This document shows positions 1 through 9,444 of a stretch of 64,000 nt of DNA, in pieces. A program made the position numbers and the translations under genes. The notes below the pieces were generated by a model. The model did not search any database, was not told the DNA's origin, and saw only the letters and a program-made list of their open reading frames with translations. This DNA comes from Psychrobacter okhotskensis (GTDB lineage Bacteria; Pseudomonadota; Gammaproteobacteria; Pseudomonadales; Moraxellaceae), in assembly GCF_013248965.1 (NCBI RefSeq), contig NZ_JABRVQ010000004.1, forward strand, positions 104,879-168,878. Reading direction: 5' to 3'. The first letter of the stretch is position 1, and each line of letters starts with the position of its first letter.

Positions 1-2
1 AA

Positions 3-347
3 GGTGTTTGTCTAGGCTTTGCTCTGTTTAATCTACAAAAGCGTGGCAAACTATTTGCTGAGCCACAGCTTGAAGTTTATGAAGGTATGATCGTTGGACT
101 TAATTCACGTAACGATGATATGGCGGTGAACCCAACAACTGGCAAGCAGTTGACTAACGTTCGTGCTAGTGGTACGGATGAAGCGTTGACGTTAACACCA
201 GCTGTCAAGTTTACTCTTGAGCAAGCGCTTGAATTTATTCAAGATGATGAATTGGTTGAAGTAACACCAAAAGCGATACGTATCCGTAAGCGCTACTTAA
301 CTGAAAGTGAACGTAAGCGTCATGGTCGTAGCAAGAAAGGTGCTTAA
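3..347 (+). CDS. typA: TypA/BipA ribosome-associated GTPase, C-terminal fragment
   Basis: The reading frame is open from the first bases of the window, so this is the 3' end of a gene that starts outside it. The readable ~114 residues match the C-terminal domain of TypA/BipA: a VYEGMIVG stretch, then RASGTDEA, then TLEQALEFIQDDELVEVTP and IRIRKRYL, ending in a basic tail. TypA is a translational GTPase that binds the 70S ribosome and helps growth and ribosome assembly in the cold or under stress. The GTPase domain is not in view. A strong terminator follows 34 bp after the stop, so it is probably the last gene of its transcript. Confidence 0.95.
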   Translation, partial: GVCLGFALFNLQKRGKLFAEPQLEVYEGMIVGLNSRNDDMAVNPTTGKQLTNVRASGTDEALTLTPAVKFTLEQALEFIQDDELVEVTPKAIRIRKRYLTESERKRHGRSKKGA

Positions 348-380
348 TAGCTTATATTAATACCAATAAATATTTAAGAA

Positions 381-407
381 AAGGCTAACACTATGTTAGC
401 CTTTTTT
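381..407 (+). terminator. Rho-independent terminator after typA
   Basis: An 11-bp perfect stem (AAAGGCTAACA / TGTTAGCCTTT) with a 3-nt loop is followed by a T run. Its stem is nearly identical to that of the terminator after mscL. Confidence 0.85.
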
Positions 408-554
408 GCATTTTGCTATTATACCCATAATAAATGCATGAAATTTTCCTTATAATACCCAAATAATACCCAAATAATGCCTATTGTCTGATACTTCGTC
501 GTATACTAAATGGGCTATAGTATAATCCAAAAATATTTTTTAGGAGGACACATT

Positions 555-1001
555 ATGAGTATGGTATCTGAGTTTAAAGAGTTTGCTTTAAAAGGTAATG
601 TGATGGATTTAGCGGTCGGTGTCATCATCGGTGGTGCTTTCGCAACCATTACCACCTCGTTGGTTGAAGACATTATTATGCCGATCGTCGCCTTTATCTT
701 TGGCGGTGAGATTAACTTTAAAAATATGTTTCTCATCTTGGGTGATGCCCCTGAAGGTATCGCGATGACTTATGATGCCCTTAAAAAAGCTGGCGTCCCT
801 GTATTAGCGTACGGTAGCTTTATTACAGTGCTTATCAACTTTTTAATTTTGGCCTTTATCATTTTTATGATGGTTAAAATGGTCAATAACATGCGTCGTG
901 CTGACGAAGTAGAAGAAGTGGCGGTAGAGGAGCCTTCAGAAGAAGTGCAATTGCTTCGTGAAATTAGTGCAAAGCTTAGCAATACCAATATTGTTAAATA
1001 A
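555..1001 (+). CDS. mscL: Large-conductance mechanosensitive channel MscL
   Basis: This is the inner-membrane pore that opens on membrane stretch and releases solutes during hypo-osmotic shock. The N-terminus [20 protein letters not shown] leads straight into TM1 (about residues 18-44, [10 protein letters not shown]), followed by a periplasmic loop, TM2 (about 84-108) and a C-terminal helix (LLREISAKL) expected to form the cytoplasmic bundle. The 148 residues are slightly longer than the E. coli channel (136), mainly through an acidic linker [14 protein letters not shown] after TM2. The start at 555 is fixed by AGGAGG at 542-547; an upstream in-frame start would add 15 residues without such a site. 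The gene stands alone between two near-identical terminators. A short 11-bp duplication (about 453-474) lies in its upstream region. Confidence 0.96.
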   Translation: MSMVSEFKEFALKGNVMDLAVGVIIGGAFATITTSLVEDIIMPIVAFIFGGEINFKNMFLILGDAPEGIAMTYDALKKAGVPVLAYGSFITVLINFLILAFIIFMMVKMVNNMRRADEVEEVAVEEPSEEVQLLREISAKLSNTNIVK

Positions 1002-1017
1002 ACGCATATCATTTGGC

Positions 1018-1065
1018 TAGGGTATGTCTTCAATTCACTCTATAGTCATCTAAATGGGCTAAAAA
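1018..1065 (+). repeat. 48-bp dispersed repeat, copy 1
   Basis: By hand alignment 44 of 48 bases match the reverse complement of 9495-9542. The copy lies just after the mscL stop. The shared core includes GTCTTCAATT and ATAGTCATCTAAATGGGCTA. No transposase is near either copy. Confidence 0.7.
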
Positions 1066-1201
1066 TGGCTAAATCTTGCCAAACATCGTCAAATAGCTGG
1101 TCAATATCCCGATATTATCTACGCTATTTTTCTTGTCTGACGGCAATTTATCTTATTTTTATCACCATTTTTGAAATGAAGACGCACCCTAGTAGAATAC
1201 A

Positions 1202-1231
1202 AAAAAGGCTAACGCGATGTTAGCCTTTTTT
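1202..1231 (+). terminator. Terminator after mscL, probably bidirectional
   Basis: A stem AAAAGGCTAAC / GTTAGCCTTTT with loop GCGAT is flanked by A and T runs on the two sides. It can therefore also serve the minus-strand gene that ends at 1307. Confidence 0.85.
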
Positions 1232-1306
1232 ATTGTTAGTTCATAAATTCGTTAGTATGAGGGGATGACTTAATAGTTAGACCGTATTTAAAAAGATTTG
1301 TATATT

Positions 1307-1747
1307 TTACGGTCTTACTATCACGTAGTCATTGGTATTGATTAAAATCTCTGATGGCTGATCGACGATGATACGCACGACATTGTTATCAGTGACTTGC
1401 GACTTATAATAGTTGTCTTCGGCAACGGTACAGCCCAAGCAACGTCCCATCGCATCCCACGGCTCTACAAATAACTTCTGCTGCGCTTGATCGGCGTTAC
1501 CACCGATAAGAGAGAAGGGTAGGCTGACAATATACGCTGCCGTACCTGCAATGGCAGTTACTAAACCCAAAGGTTTACCAACGATGGTATCGGCTGCCAT
1601 TGTGCCATAAGAAGGCCCAAAATCATTTTCATCAATTTCTATCGCTGCCAAAGCAGGCTGCATACTGGCCACAATTAAGCTTAGGCTGGCAATCATGGTG
1701 AAAATTTTGCGCTTAACGGTGCGTTGTGTATTGGCCTTAACAGTCAT
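1307..1747 (-). CDS. Small exported protein of unknown function
   Basis: The 146-residue product has a clear signal peptide: a basic N-terminus (RTVKRKIF), a hydrophobic core and a cleavage site near PALA at about residue 34. The mature part has one hydrophobic stretch (about 55-82, GLVTAIAGTAAYIVSLPFSL) and a CLGC cysteine pair near 104-107. I recall similar small proteins from Acinetobacter and other Moraxellaceae that carry uninformative names, sometimes multidrug transporter, which this size does not support. It is probably periplasmic or membrane-associated. It stands alone, convergent with mscL, and no function can be assigned from sequence. Confidence 0.75.
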   Translation of the reverse strand: MTVKANTQRTVKRKIFTMIASLSLIVASMQPALAAIEIDENDFGPSYGTMAADTIVGKPLGLVTAIAGTAAYIVSLPFSLIGGNADQAQQKLFVEPWDAMGRCLGCTVAEDNYYKSQVTDNNVVRIIVDQPSEILINTNDYVIVRP

Positions 1748-2069
1748 GGTGATATCCTAAAACTCGTAAGCAGTATGATGAATGGCTGCTGCTATTTTCA
1801 CACAGAGACAATTTCCCTATATAAGCAATGCGGCAACGATAAATAGATTGATTATTACAGATAAATAAATGCTTTGCACTATTTATGTAAGCTCTTTTAC
1901 TATTAAAGCAAGATGTGCGTCAATAAGCAACAAAAATGCGTGCGATATAATCGCCTTAGCGACAAACCTTACTATCATCAAACGACGGGCAGATTATCGC
2001 TATATCGGTGCTGGCTTACAGCATAGATATACAGAATTGATATCATAAAGCCTAACCATAGCAGTAGAC
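1748..2069. other. Intergenic region, nothing recognised
   Basis: This 322-bp AT-rich gap lies between the end of mutM and the start of the small exported protein, both on the minus strand. It should hold the promoter of the latter, but no convincing hexamer pair, hairpin or short gene was found. Confidence 0.5.
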
Positions 2070-3020
2070 TTATTTTAGTGGCTGGCAATCGGGGCAGTAT
2101 ACGCTAGCTCGTCCATTCAGCTTAATATTCTCGAGTGCTGTATGACAGTATGGACAAGCTTCACCTTGTCGACCGTAGACATTTAATGTCTGTTGGAAAT
2201 ATCCGGTTTGTCCGCTAGCGACCGTGAAGTCTCGTAAGGTCGATCCGCCCAGTTCTATCGCTTTTTGTAGAATCATTTTAATATGTTCGACCAAAATTAC
2301 AATATCATCATACGATAATAGGTGAGCGAGGGTAGCTGGATGTATTTTGGATAGATACAGACTTTCAGTCGCATAAATATTGCCAACGCCAACCACGACT
2401 TGCTGCTCCATAATGACGGACTTGATGGCTCGGGTCATTGGCTGTTTTTTAGGTTTTGCTTTACTCGCTATTGTTTTACCAGCTGTGGTTTTGAGCGTTG
2501 TTTTATCAGATAGATCCATGCGTTGGATTAGCTGATATAAGTAATCTGCAGTGAAGGACTTTGATAATGGCTCAGGACCCAAATGGTCTAGGAGCTTAGG
2601 ACCATAGTCTTCATACCACAATACCGAGCCAAAGCGTCTAGGGTCATGATAGTGTAATTGTGTTGGCACATTATCAGCATTGTTAAACCCTATCACTAAA
2701 TGGTCATGTTTACGCTTCTCAGTGCCAGCGCTATGCTGTTGCAAGCTACCCGACATGCCTAAATGAATGAGAAGTTGGCGCGGTGCTAATGTGGTATATC
2801 CAGTCGTGATGCTACTGTTAGGTAAGGGTGGTAAAAAATTCAATATCAAATACTTTGCTCGGCGCTCGACACTATCCAAAGTGCAATCAATCAATTGAGT
2901 CAAGTCATCAGGCATCGACCAACGTAGTTTTGGTTGGAAGACTTTAACATTGGTTACTTGCTGACCTAATAGCGGCGCAAGGCTGGTTTTGGTGGTTTCT
3001 ACTTCGGGTAACTCAGGCAT
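2070..3020 (-). CDS. mutM: Formamidopyrimidine-DNA glycosylase (Fpg/MutM)
   Basis: This is a base-excision repair enzyme that removes 8-oxoguanine and other oxidised purines and nicks the abasic site. The N-terminus is the invariant MPELPEVET, with Pro2 the Schiff-base nucleophile and Glu3 general acid. A central VVGVGNIYATESLY segment carries the helix-two-turn-helix, and the C-terminus holds the zinc finger CPYC...CPDC. At 316 residues it exceeds the usual ~270. Part of the excess is a basic, low-complexity stretch (DKTTLKTTAGKTIASKAKPK) just before the conserved AIKSVIMEQQVVVG, and part is in the N-terminal domain. It lies 66 bp downstream of relA on the same strand, but no functional link is known. 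Confidence 0.95.
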   Translation of the reverse strand: MPELPEVETTKTSLAPLLGQQVTNVKVFQPKLRWSMPDDLTQLIDCTLDSVERRAKYLILNFLPPLPNSSITTGYTTLAPRQLLIHLGMSGSLQQHSAGTEKRKHDHLVIGFNNADNVPTQLHYHDPRRFGSVLWYEDYGPKLLDHLGPEPLSKSFTADYLYQLIQRMDLSDKTTLKTTAGKTIASKAKPKKQPMTRAIKSVIMEQQVVVGVGNIYATESLYLSKIHPATLAHLLSYDDIVILVEHIKMILQKAIELGGSTLRDFTVASGQTGYFQQTLNVYGRQGEACPYCHTALENIKLNGRASVYCPDCQPLK

Positions 3021-3086
3021 AGTATTTCTTATGAAAACTCTATTATGGATTAAATATATTCTCGGGAAATTGTGCTAGCTTAATAA

Positions 3087-5639
3087 TCAGGCAACCGCAC
3101 GTCGAGCATGTAAAATGCCATGCTGCTGCTCAAGCTTGGCTAAGAGCTTGGATAAATGTGCCAATCCTGACACTTCAATATGAAACTTTAAAAAGGCAAT
3201 ATTATCGTCATTGCTAAGAGTCTCAACTTGACGAATATTGACATTTTCTTTGTCGATAATTTGGGTTAAGTCGCGCAACAATCCACGTCTGTCATAAGCT
3301 TCCACATGAATATCGACAGGTTGATAGCGACCTGATTTTACGCGCCAAGCGGCATCGATTTGACGCTCAGGGTCACGTTCAATGAGGCGCAAATATTCTG
3401 GGCAGCCCCGATTATGCACGCTAACGCCGCGTGACAAAGTGATATAACCGGCAATAGGCTCACCATGTACTGGGTGGCAGCAGCCTGCTAAGTTGATCTC
3501 AATATTGTCTAGACCATCGATATGGATTTTATACGCATCAAGCTTGCCCGCGTCTCTGGCATCGACGCTGGGTGTGAAGTCTTCCTCTGGTCTCTCTGGC
3601 TCTAAGTGTAGCTGACGAGAAATATGGCTGGTTAGCTGGTTTAAGCCAATCTCACCTGTGACCAAACCGACAACGATATCGTCCGTATTATTAACGTGAA
3701 AAAACTGCGTGTAATCGTTAAGATCAATACTGTTGGGGTGGACGGATAAACGCTCAAGCTCTTTACTAAGCATGTGCCGACCAATCTCAATGTTTTTGTC
3801 ACGGTCTTGTTTATTAAACCATTGACGCAGTTTTGAGCGCGCCCGATTGGTATGAATATAACCGAGTGAGGCAACCAGCCAATCACGATTAGGCTCGCGG
3901 GACGCTTTGGTAATAATCTCCACTTGTTCGCCAGTTTTTAGCTGATAAGTGAGTGGTACATAGCGTTGATTGACACGTGCAGCTTGGGCACGGTTACCGA
4001 CTTGCGTATGCACGTAATAAGCAAAATCAAGGACGGTGGCGCCTTTTGGAAGTTCGGTAATGTCACCATCACGACTAAAGATATAAATACGCTCGAGCTC
4101 ATCAAAATCAACCAGTTGTTCTTCTTCGTCAAACTCAATTTCGTCTAGCTCATCGCCGTCCAATATCGCCGAACGTGGTTGATTGCGTGTTTCATTATTA
4201 ATAGAAAGCAGTTGACGCAGCGAGCTGATTTTTTGATTGAGATAATTGTCTTTTTTATTCTTTAGTCCTTCTTTGTAATTGACATGAGCGCACATGCCAA
4301 GCTCAGCCTCAAAGTGCATTTCATGGGTACGAATCTGTACTTCGAGCGATTTGTTTTCGGCAATGACCGCCGTATGTAGCGAGCGATAGCCGTTAGATTT
4401 AGGATTGGTAATATAGTCATCAAACTGCTCAGGAATATAGCGCCACAGACCGTGTACCAGTCCAAGAACATGGTAACAGTCGGAAGGATTGGTCACCAAA
4501 ACGCGCAGCGCACGGATATCATAAAGCTGGTCAAACGATAAGCCTTTGAGCTTCATTTTTCGATAGATAGAATAGATGTGCTTGACGCGCCCCGACACTT
4601 CACCAGCGATATCAGCTTCTGCCAGCGCCTCATTGAGCTTATCTTGTACGCGCTCGATATAAGACTCACGCTCACTGCGTTTTTCAGACAATAGCTTGGC
4701 AATCTCTTTATAACGCTCAGGAGCGAGATAACGAAAGGCGAGGTCTTCAAGCTCCCATTTAAGTTGGGCAATCCCTAATCTATGGGCCAGTGGGGCATAA
4801 ATCGTCATGACCTCACGCGCCACCCGGTTTTGCCGCTCTAGATGAGAAAAGGTCAATTCGCGCATGGCAAAGGTACGTTCAGCCAGCTTAATCAGCACCA
4901 CACGCACGTCATTGGTGACGGAGATGAGCATGCTATAAATATTCGATAGCTGATCACGCTGATTGTTGACGAAGTGGTCTTCTAAGCGTTTGTTACTTTC
5001 GATGATTTCCGACAGTTTCCCCATCGCCAAGGTATCTTTGACCAAGGTGGAGATATCCTTGCCAAATTTTTGCTCAATTTCACCCAGACTGATGATTGAT
5101 TTTCGGGCACTGCGATAGAGCATCGCAGCCACGAGTGCATCTTCGTCTTGATAAAGATAGGTTAAAATATCGGTCATGCCAATACCAGTAACATAGGCAC
5201 CAGAGCGTTCAGATTCGCTAGTATTCATATGACTACGGATAAAATTACAGGCAGCGCTAAGGTTGGGGACAGACTCTTGCCCGATACGCTTGGCCACATT
5301 ATCTAACCATGCCGGCACATCAATATTGGCATTATTTAGATCAATCTCTTCAAGCTCCTCTTCTGAGAGAATATGAGCATCGTCTAAAAGCTGATTGTCC
5401 AAATATTCGTTTTTGAGATTTGGGTCATGACTGTGGTAAGCGTGTTGTGCAGAGCGATCAAAAGTCGTGTGCAGCTTATGGGTGGCCAGTTGGTATTTGA
5501 TATCGAGTGGAATTTGAGCATAGCTGTTGGCAGACTGGTGAGAGCGTTGGCTCGCTACCAGTTGTGCCGCTAATGTCGCACTATCGGCTTGTGTGGTCTG
5601 TCCATCTACCAACGGTAACCCTTCACGAATTTTTACCAT
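3087..5639 (-). CDS. relA: (p)ppGpp synthetase RelA
   Basis: RelA makes the alarmone (p)ppGpp on stalled ribosomes during amino-acid starvation. The order is RelA-like throughout: a degenerate hydrolase domain (about 140-290, AAMLYRSARKSI where SpoT has its HD residues), the synthetase domain (about 320-480, YDIRALRVLV, NPKSNGYRSLHTAV, EVQIRT), a TGS domain (IYIFSRDGDITELPKGATVL), a zinc-finger-like segment (LAGCCHPVHGEPI) and a C-terminal ACT domain. The loss of the HD residues argues for RelA over SpoT. The acidic EXDD signature of RelA reads QFDD here. relA follows rlmD and cysM on the same strand, the order known in Pseudomonas, with a 387-bp gap that suggests its own promoter. Confidence 0.95.
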   Translation of the reverse strand: MVKIREGLPLVDGQTTQADSATLAAQLVASQRSHQSANSYAQIPLDIKYQLATHKLHTTFDRSAQHAYHSHDPNLKNEYLDNQLLDDAHILSEEELEEIDLNNANIDVPAWLDNVAKRIGQESVPNLSAACNFIRSHMNTSESERSGAYVTGIGMTDILTYLYQDEDALVAAMLYRSARKSIISLGEIEQKFGKDISTLVKDTLAMGKLSEIIESNKRLEDHFVNNQRDQLSNIYSMLISVTNDVRVVLIKLAERTFAMRELTFSHLERQNRVAREVMTIYAPLAHRLGIAQLKWELEDLAFRYLAPERYKEIAKLLSEKRSERESYIERVQDKLNEALAEADIAGEVSGRVKHIYSIYRKMKLKGLSFDQLYDIRALRVLVTNPSDCYHVLGLVHGLWRYIPEQFDDYITNPKSNGYRSLHTAVIAENKSLEVQIRTHEMHFEAELGMCAHVNYKEGLKNKKDNYLNQKISSLRQLLSINNETRNQPRSAILDGDELDEIEFDEEEQLVDFDELERIYIFSRDGDITELPKGATVLDFAYYVHTQVGNRAQAARVNQRYVPLTYQLKTGEQVEIITKASREPNRDWLVASLGYIHTNRARSKLRQWFNKQDRDKNIEIGRHMLSKELERLSVHPNSIDLNDYTQFFHVNNTDDIVVGLVTGEIGLNQLTSHISRQLHLEPERPEEDFTPSVDARDAGKLDAYKIHIDGLDNIEINLAGCCHPVHGEPIAGYITLSRGVSVHNRGCPEYLRLIERDPERQIDAAWRVKSGRYQPVDIHVEAYDRRGLLRDLTQIIDKENVNIRQVETLSNDDNIAFLKFHIEVSGLAHLSKLLAKLEQQHGILHARRAVA

Positions 5640-6026
5640 AGCCGACTCCTCTTAGCTATTTTGAATTGATTATAATCTTATTGACTGCGTACGGAACTCA
5701 AACTTATACAACGCATAAGTAGGTAGCTCAAAATCAATACAGCTGCTAAAAGTCCATTTTTAGCAGCCATAGAGTTGTACAAAAAATGTCTAAGATTATG
5801 AGTACTAATATCCGCTATATGCCGATTAAACAGGCATAAGAAGATCACCCGTTATTATCTCACTTTAATATGACAAATCAAGAGAGGCTCTGTAATGCTG
5901 ATTTCAGTCAGGTTAACATAGCGGTCATTTCAATAGGATGAATCTACTCTCATTTATAAATAGGTGTTAAGTGTCAATAGTAAAGCTAACGCCATTATAT
6001 ATGGAAATACATAAGCAAAATCATTG
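5640..6026. other. relA upstream region
   Basis: This 387-bp gap lies between rlmD and relA, both on the minus strand. It contains one perfect hairpin (listed separately) and otherwise AT-rich DNA that presumably holds the relA promoter. No short gene was recognised. Confidence 0.5.
5742..5766 (-). terminator. Hairpin between rlmD and relA
   Basis: A 10-bp perfect stem GCTGCTAAAA / TTTTAGCAGC closes a 5-nt loop. It could end transcription from rlmD, but the sequence after it on the minus strand is only moderately T-rich (GTATTGATTTT), so a regulatory hairpin in the relA leader is also possible. Confidence 0.45.
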
Positions 6027-7568
6027 CTAAGCAGGTGTCTTTTCAAAGCGCGCAATGGACTCGACGTGCCCAGTATGACAAAACATATCCATCACGCCAG
6101 CATGAGTCAGGCGATAGCCTTGTTCCAATAATGCCTTTGTATCACGGGCTAGCGTTGCCGGATTGCAAGAGACATATACAATACGCTCGGCATTAAATTT
6201 CGGCAAATACTGCATAATCTCCCACGCACCAGAGCGAGGTGGGTCGATAAGTAATGCATCAAAGCCCTGATTGGCCCAAGGCTTGTCAGTGCAATCTTGA
6301 GTCAAGTCTTGGCTATAGAATTCGGTGTTATTGATACCATTACGACGTGCATTATCGGCGGCGCGTGCGGTCATTGCCTCACTACCTTCAACCCCGACGA
6401 CAGAACCCGTTTCACCAACTAAGCGTGCTAGTGGCAAGCTAAAGTTACCTAAACCACTGAACAAATCGAGTACCCGTTCACCCGCTTTTAGGTCTAATAA
6501 ATCACAAGCAAGCTTGGTCATCTGACGGTTCACCGACAGATTGACTTGGGTAAAATCTGTTGGGATAAATTCAAAAGTAAGGTCATATTCTGGAAGTTGG
6601 TAATATAAACGACCAAACTGCTCACTCAGGTCATCAGCCTCTGTCAAAGCAATACGCTGAATGCTGTCAACACCTTTCGACTGTAAGTACAATTGCCAAT
6701 TGCGCGCGGCAAAAAACACCTTTAGCTTCTCTACATCAGCGTCTGATAACGGCGCTAAGTTGCGCACAATAAGAGCAACTGGTTGATTACCATCTGGTAG
6801 CTCTGGCATCGCTTCACCCATCGCCAACTCAAGCTGGGCAATCTTGTCACGGCTCTCTAAAGTACTTATAAGGGTTTTTAAGTTCTCGATCTCAAAGCCA
6901 ATACGGGGATCTAGGATATGACACTCATTTAGCTCAGCCAAAAAGTTACTTGAGCGCTCACGAAAGCCCACCAAAGCCGTTTCTTTTTTGACCACATAAC
7001 GCACACCCATTCGTGCTTTGGTACGATAACCAAGGCGATCGCCGACCACAGGGGCAAGCCAATGCTCAGGCTCAGCATTGGCTTGGTGCATCAGCATTTC
7101 AGCAAGGACAGATTGTTTAAAGTTAATCTGAGCATCTGGCTGCCAATGCTGTAAGTTACAACCACCGCAGACACCGAAGTGCGGGCAGGGCGGTACCACG
7201 CGCTCAGGATTTGGGTTGGCAGTGATGCTGATCGCGTCACCTTCTTCAAAGCTGGTTCGACTATTAGTGAGTTTGACCACAGCGCTTTCACCCGGTAAAG
7301 CAAAGCTAACAAAGACTTTTTTGCCATGTTTGTCTACGGCATGACCGTCTTCTTCACTGAAGCCATTGCCATATACTGCCACTCCGCGACCATCATGCGA
7401 CAGCCCGTCAATAGTAAACGGTAAGGGTTCAGCCTCTTTCAGACGGCGACGAGTCTTTGACGACGGTTTGGATTTTTTCTTGTTTGGTGGAATAGTAATG
7501 GTCTTGGTGTCGTTCACTTGCGGCGTCGCATCAGCTGCGGTAGATGTTTTTGAATCGGTGGGTTGCAT
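6027..7568 (-). CDS. rlmD: 23S rRNA (uracil-1939-C5)-methyltransferase RlmD
   Basis: RlmD (formerly RumA) uses S-adenosylmethionine to methylate U1939 of 23S rRNA. After a basic, probably disordered N-terminus ([18 protein letters not shown]) comes a TRAM RNA-binding domain, then the iron-sulfur cysteines [10 protein letters not shown] and a further Cys in NECHILD. The C-terminal half is the methyltransferase: SAM motif [29 protein letters not shown] and the catalytic-cysteine motif [12 protein letters not shown]. At 513 residues it is longer than E. coli RlmD (433), mainly at the N-terminus. It sits between cysM and relA as in Pseudomonas. Confidence 0.95.
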   Translation of the reverse strand: MQPTDSKTSTAADATPQVNDTKTITIPPNKKKSKPSSKTRRRLKEAEPLPFTIDGLSHDGRGVAVYGNGFSEEDGHAVDKHGKKVFVSFALPGESAVVKLTNSRTSFEEGDAISITANPNPERVVPPCPHFGVCGGCNLQHWQPDAQINFKQSVLAEMLMHQANAEPEHWLAPVVGDRLGYRTKARMGVRYVVKKETALVGFRERSSNFLAELNECHILDPRIGFEIENLKTLISTLESRDKIAQLELAMGEAMPELPDGNQPVALIVRNLAPLSDADVEKLKVFFAARNWQLYLQSKGVDSIQRIALTEADDLSEQFGRLYYQLPEYDLTFEFIPTDFTQVNLSVNRQMTKLACDLLDLKAGERVLDLFSGLGNFSLPLARLVGETGSVVGVEGSEAMTARAADNARRNGINNTEFYSQDLTQDCTDKPWANQGFDALLIDPPRSGAWEIMQYLPKFNAERIVYVSCNPATLARDTKALLEQGYRLTHAGVMDMFCHTGHVESIARFEKTPA

Positions 7569-7635
7569 AAACCTGCCTTAAATAAATAATAAATAACTAA
7601 AAGGTGAGTACAGATATTAGTACAAAGAATAATTT

Positions 7636-8460
7636 TTATACGGGCGGCGTAAATGACCAATCAGCGATGAATTCTTGATGACGGGCACTACCATCGGCTT
7701 GCGTGTAATTGGTTAGATAATCATGGCTTTGCTGCTGCCAAGTATCAAAATCTTGTGAAGACAATTGACCAGTCAAACGCAGCCAGCGTAGATAGATTAG
7801 CCAGGTATTCATCACATCAGACTCGCAGTAAATAGACAGTGTCTGCCAGTCATCATTGCTCACGAGATCGCCAACCATACTGCCGTCGACACTGGTTTTG
7901 CCCGGCAGTCCGTAGAGGCTGGCGACGATATCCATCGCTTCACGGCGACTGGCACCGTATTGGCTAAATCTGTCCATCAAATCAAGGTGACGAGTATGAA
8001 AACGATTGACATAATTATCGAAGCGCATGTTTTTGATGCGTGCGCCTTCTTCAAACAGCCAAGGCGCTGACAGATCATATTGCATGGCGCGGTAAATCAA
8101 TACCGGAATATCGAAACCTGAGCCATTCCAGCTGATGAGCTGTGGTAATTTTTCAATGTCACTAAAGGCTCGAAAGAATTTAACGAGAATGTCTTTTTCG
8201 CTAAACTTATCTGCGGTCAACGAAAACAACGATAACTTACCATCTTTAATATATAACGCCGAAATACAAACAATACGTTGCAACGGTAAGCGCATAAAAT
8301 CATGCCCAGCTTCTTGTATACGTAACGCCGTCAATGCGCTCAGGGCATCCGCATCATTGAGATCCGCCAATTGTGGATAAATACGGCGAGCCGCCGCTGT
8401 ATCCGCAACGGTTTCAATATCAAAGACCAATATAGGGTCAGAGGGTAGGGCATGTGACAT
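7636..8460 (-). CDS. Predicted 3'-5' exonuclease, PolB-exonuclease-like
   Basis: The 274-residue product matches the family of free-standing 3'-5' exonucleases related to the proofreading domain of family B polymerases (DNA_pol_B_exo2). Exo I reads VFDIETVAD with the metal-binding Asp and Glu, exo II is ISWNGSGFDIPVL, and the exo III region is SIYCESDVMNTWLIYLR. It is presumably cytoplasmic and acts on DNA or RNA 3' ends; its physiological role is not established. It lies between cysM (25 bp upstream) and rlmD (67 bp downstream) on the same strand and may be co-transcribed. A start at 8460 puts the metal-binding motif near residue 14, usual for the family. Confidence 0.85.
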   Translation of the reverse strand: MSHALPSDPILVFDIETVADTAAARRIYPQLADLNDADALSALTALRIQEAGHDFMRLPLQRIVCISALYIKDGKLSLFSLTADKFSEKDILVKFFRAFSDIEKLPQLISWNGSGFDIPVLIYRAMQYDLSAPWLFEEGARIKNMRFDNYVNRFHTRHLDLMDRFSQYGASRREAMDIVASLYGLPGKTSVDGSMVGDLVSNDDWQTLSIYCESDVMNTWLIYLRWLRLTGQLSSQDFDTWQQQSHDYLTNYTQADGSARHQEFIADWSFTPPV

Positions 8461-8484
8461 AGATAAACCTAATTAATTTTGAAA

Positions 8485-9444
8485 TTATGGTGCTGCATGG
8501 TCTATGCTGTCATCAACGTTATATAAGCCTGTCGATAGATAGCGATCACCACGATCGCAGACAATAAAGGCGATAACGGCATCAGGGTTTTCTTTAGCCA
8601 CTTGTACGGCAGCCCATGCAGCGGCACCTGAAGATACGCCCGCGAAAATACCTTCGGTTTTGGCCAGTTTGCGCATATATACTTCAGCGATATGTTGGTC
8701 AATATCCATCACTTCATCGACCAAATTTGCATCAAAAATACCCGGCATATAAGCGGCAGGCCAACGGCGGATACCCGCAATAGAAGCTTCCTCGTCAGGC
8801 TGCAATCCGATAATTTTAATCGCTGGGTTTTGCTCTTTTAAGTATTGTGAGACACCGGTAATAGTACCAGTCGTACCCATCGAGCTAATAAAGTGGGTAA
8901 TTTTACCGTCAGTTTGCGCCCATAGCTCAGGCCCAGTCGTTAGATAATGCGCTTGTCTGTTATCAGGATTATTAAACTGATCTAAGACGATACCTTTGCC
9001 ATCGGCTTGCATCTGCAATGCCAAATCACGTGCCGCTTCCATACCTTCGTCCACTTCGATCAACGTCGCGCCATAAGCCATCATGGCGTCTTTGCGCTCT
9101 TGGGTCGAGTTGGTTGGCATCAATAGCGTCATTGGATAACCACGCATCGCTGCGACCATAGCCAAGGCAATGCCAGTATTGCCGCTGGTTGCTTCAATCA
9201 GCATATCACCAGGCTTGATATCACCGCGCTGTTCTGCCTGATAAATCATATTAAAGGCCGGACGGTCTTTGACAGAACCAGCAGGGTTATTGCCCTCAAG
9301 TTTGGCGAGCAGTACGGCACCGTTAGTAATATGTTCTTGCTCAGGCAGACGATGCAATTTGACTAAAGGCGTCTGACCTACGCAGTCGGCAAGATCTGTT
9401 ACTTGAGTGATAAAGTTGGCGTTTGCCATGGCCGTAGTGGACAT
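8485..9444 (-). CDS. cysM: Cysteine synthase B (O-acetylserine sulfhydrylase)
   Basis: This PLP enzyme condenses O-acetyl-L-serine with sulfide, or thiosulfate for the B isozyme, to give cysteine. The PLP-lysine motif NNPAGSVKDRPAFNMI, the substrate loop EATSGNTGIALAM and the phosphate-binding GTTGTITGVSQYL are all present. The length (319) and the R-P-A-F after the lysine favour CysM over CysK. It heads the minus-strand run cysM-exonuclease-rlmD-relA and diverges from gacS, an arrangement shared with Pseudomonas, where the same genes lie together. Confidence 0.92.
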   Translation of the reverse strand: MSTTAMANANFITQVTDLADCVGQTPLVKLHRLPEQEHITNGAVLLAKLEGNNPAGSVKDRPAFNMIYQAEQRGDIKPGDMLIEATSGNTGIALAMVAAMRGYPMTLLMPTNSTQERKDAMMAYGATLIEVDEGMEAARDLALQMQADGKGIVLDQFNNPDNRQAHYLTTGPELWAQTDGKITHFISSMGTTGTITGVSQYLKEQNPAIKIIGLQPDEEASIAGIRRWPAAYMPGIFDANLVDEVMDIDQHIAEVYMRKLAKTEGIFAGVSSGAAAWAAVQVAKENPDAVIAFIVCDRGDRYLSTGLYNVDDSIDHAAP

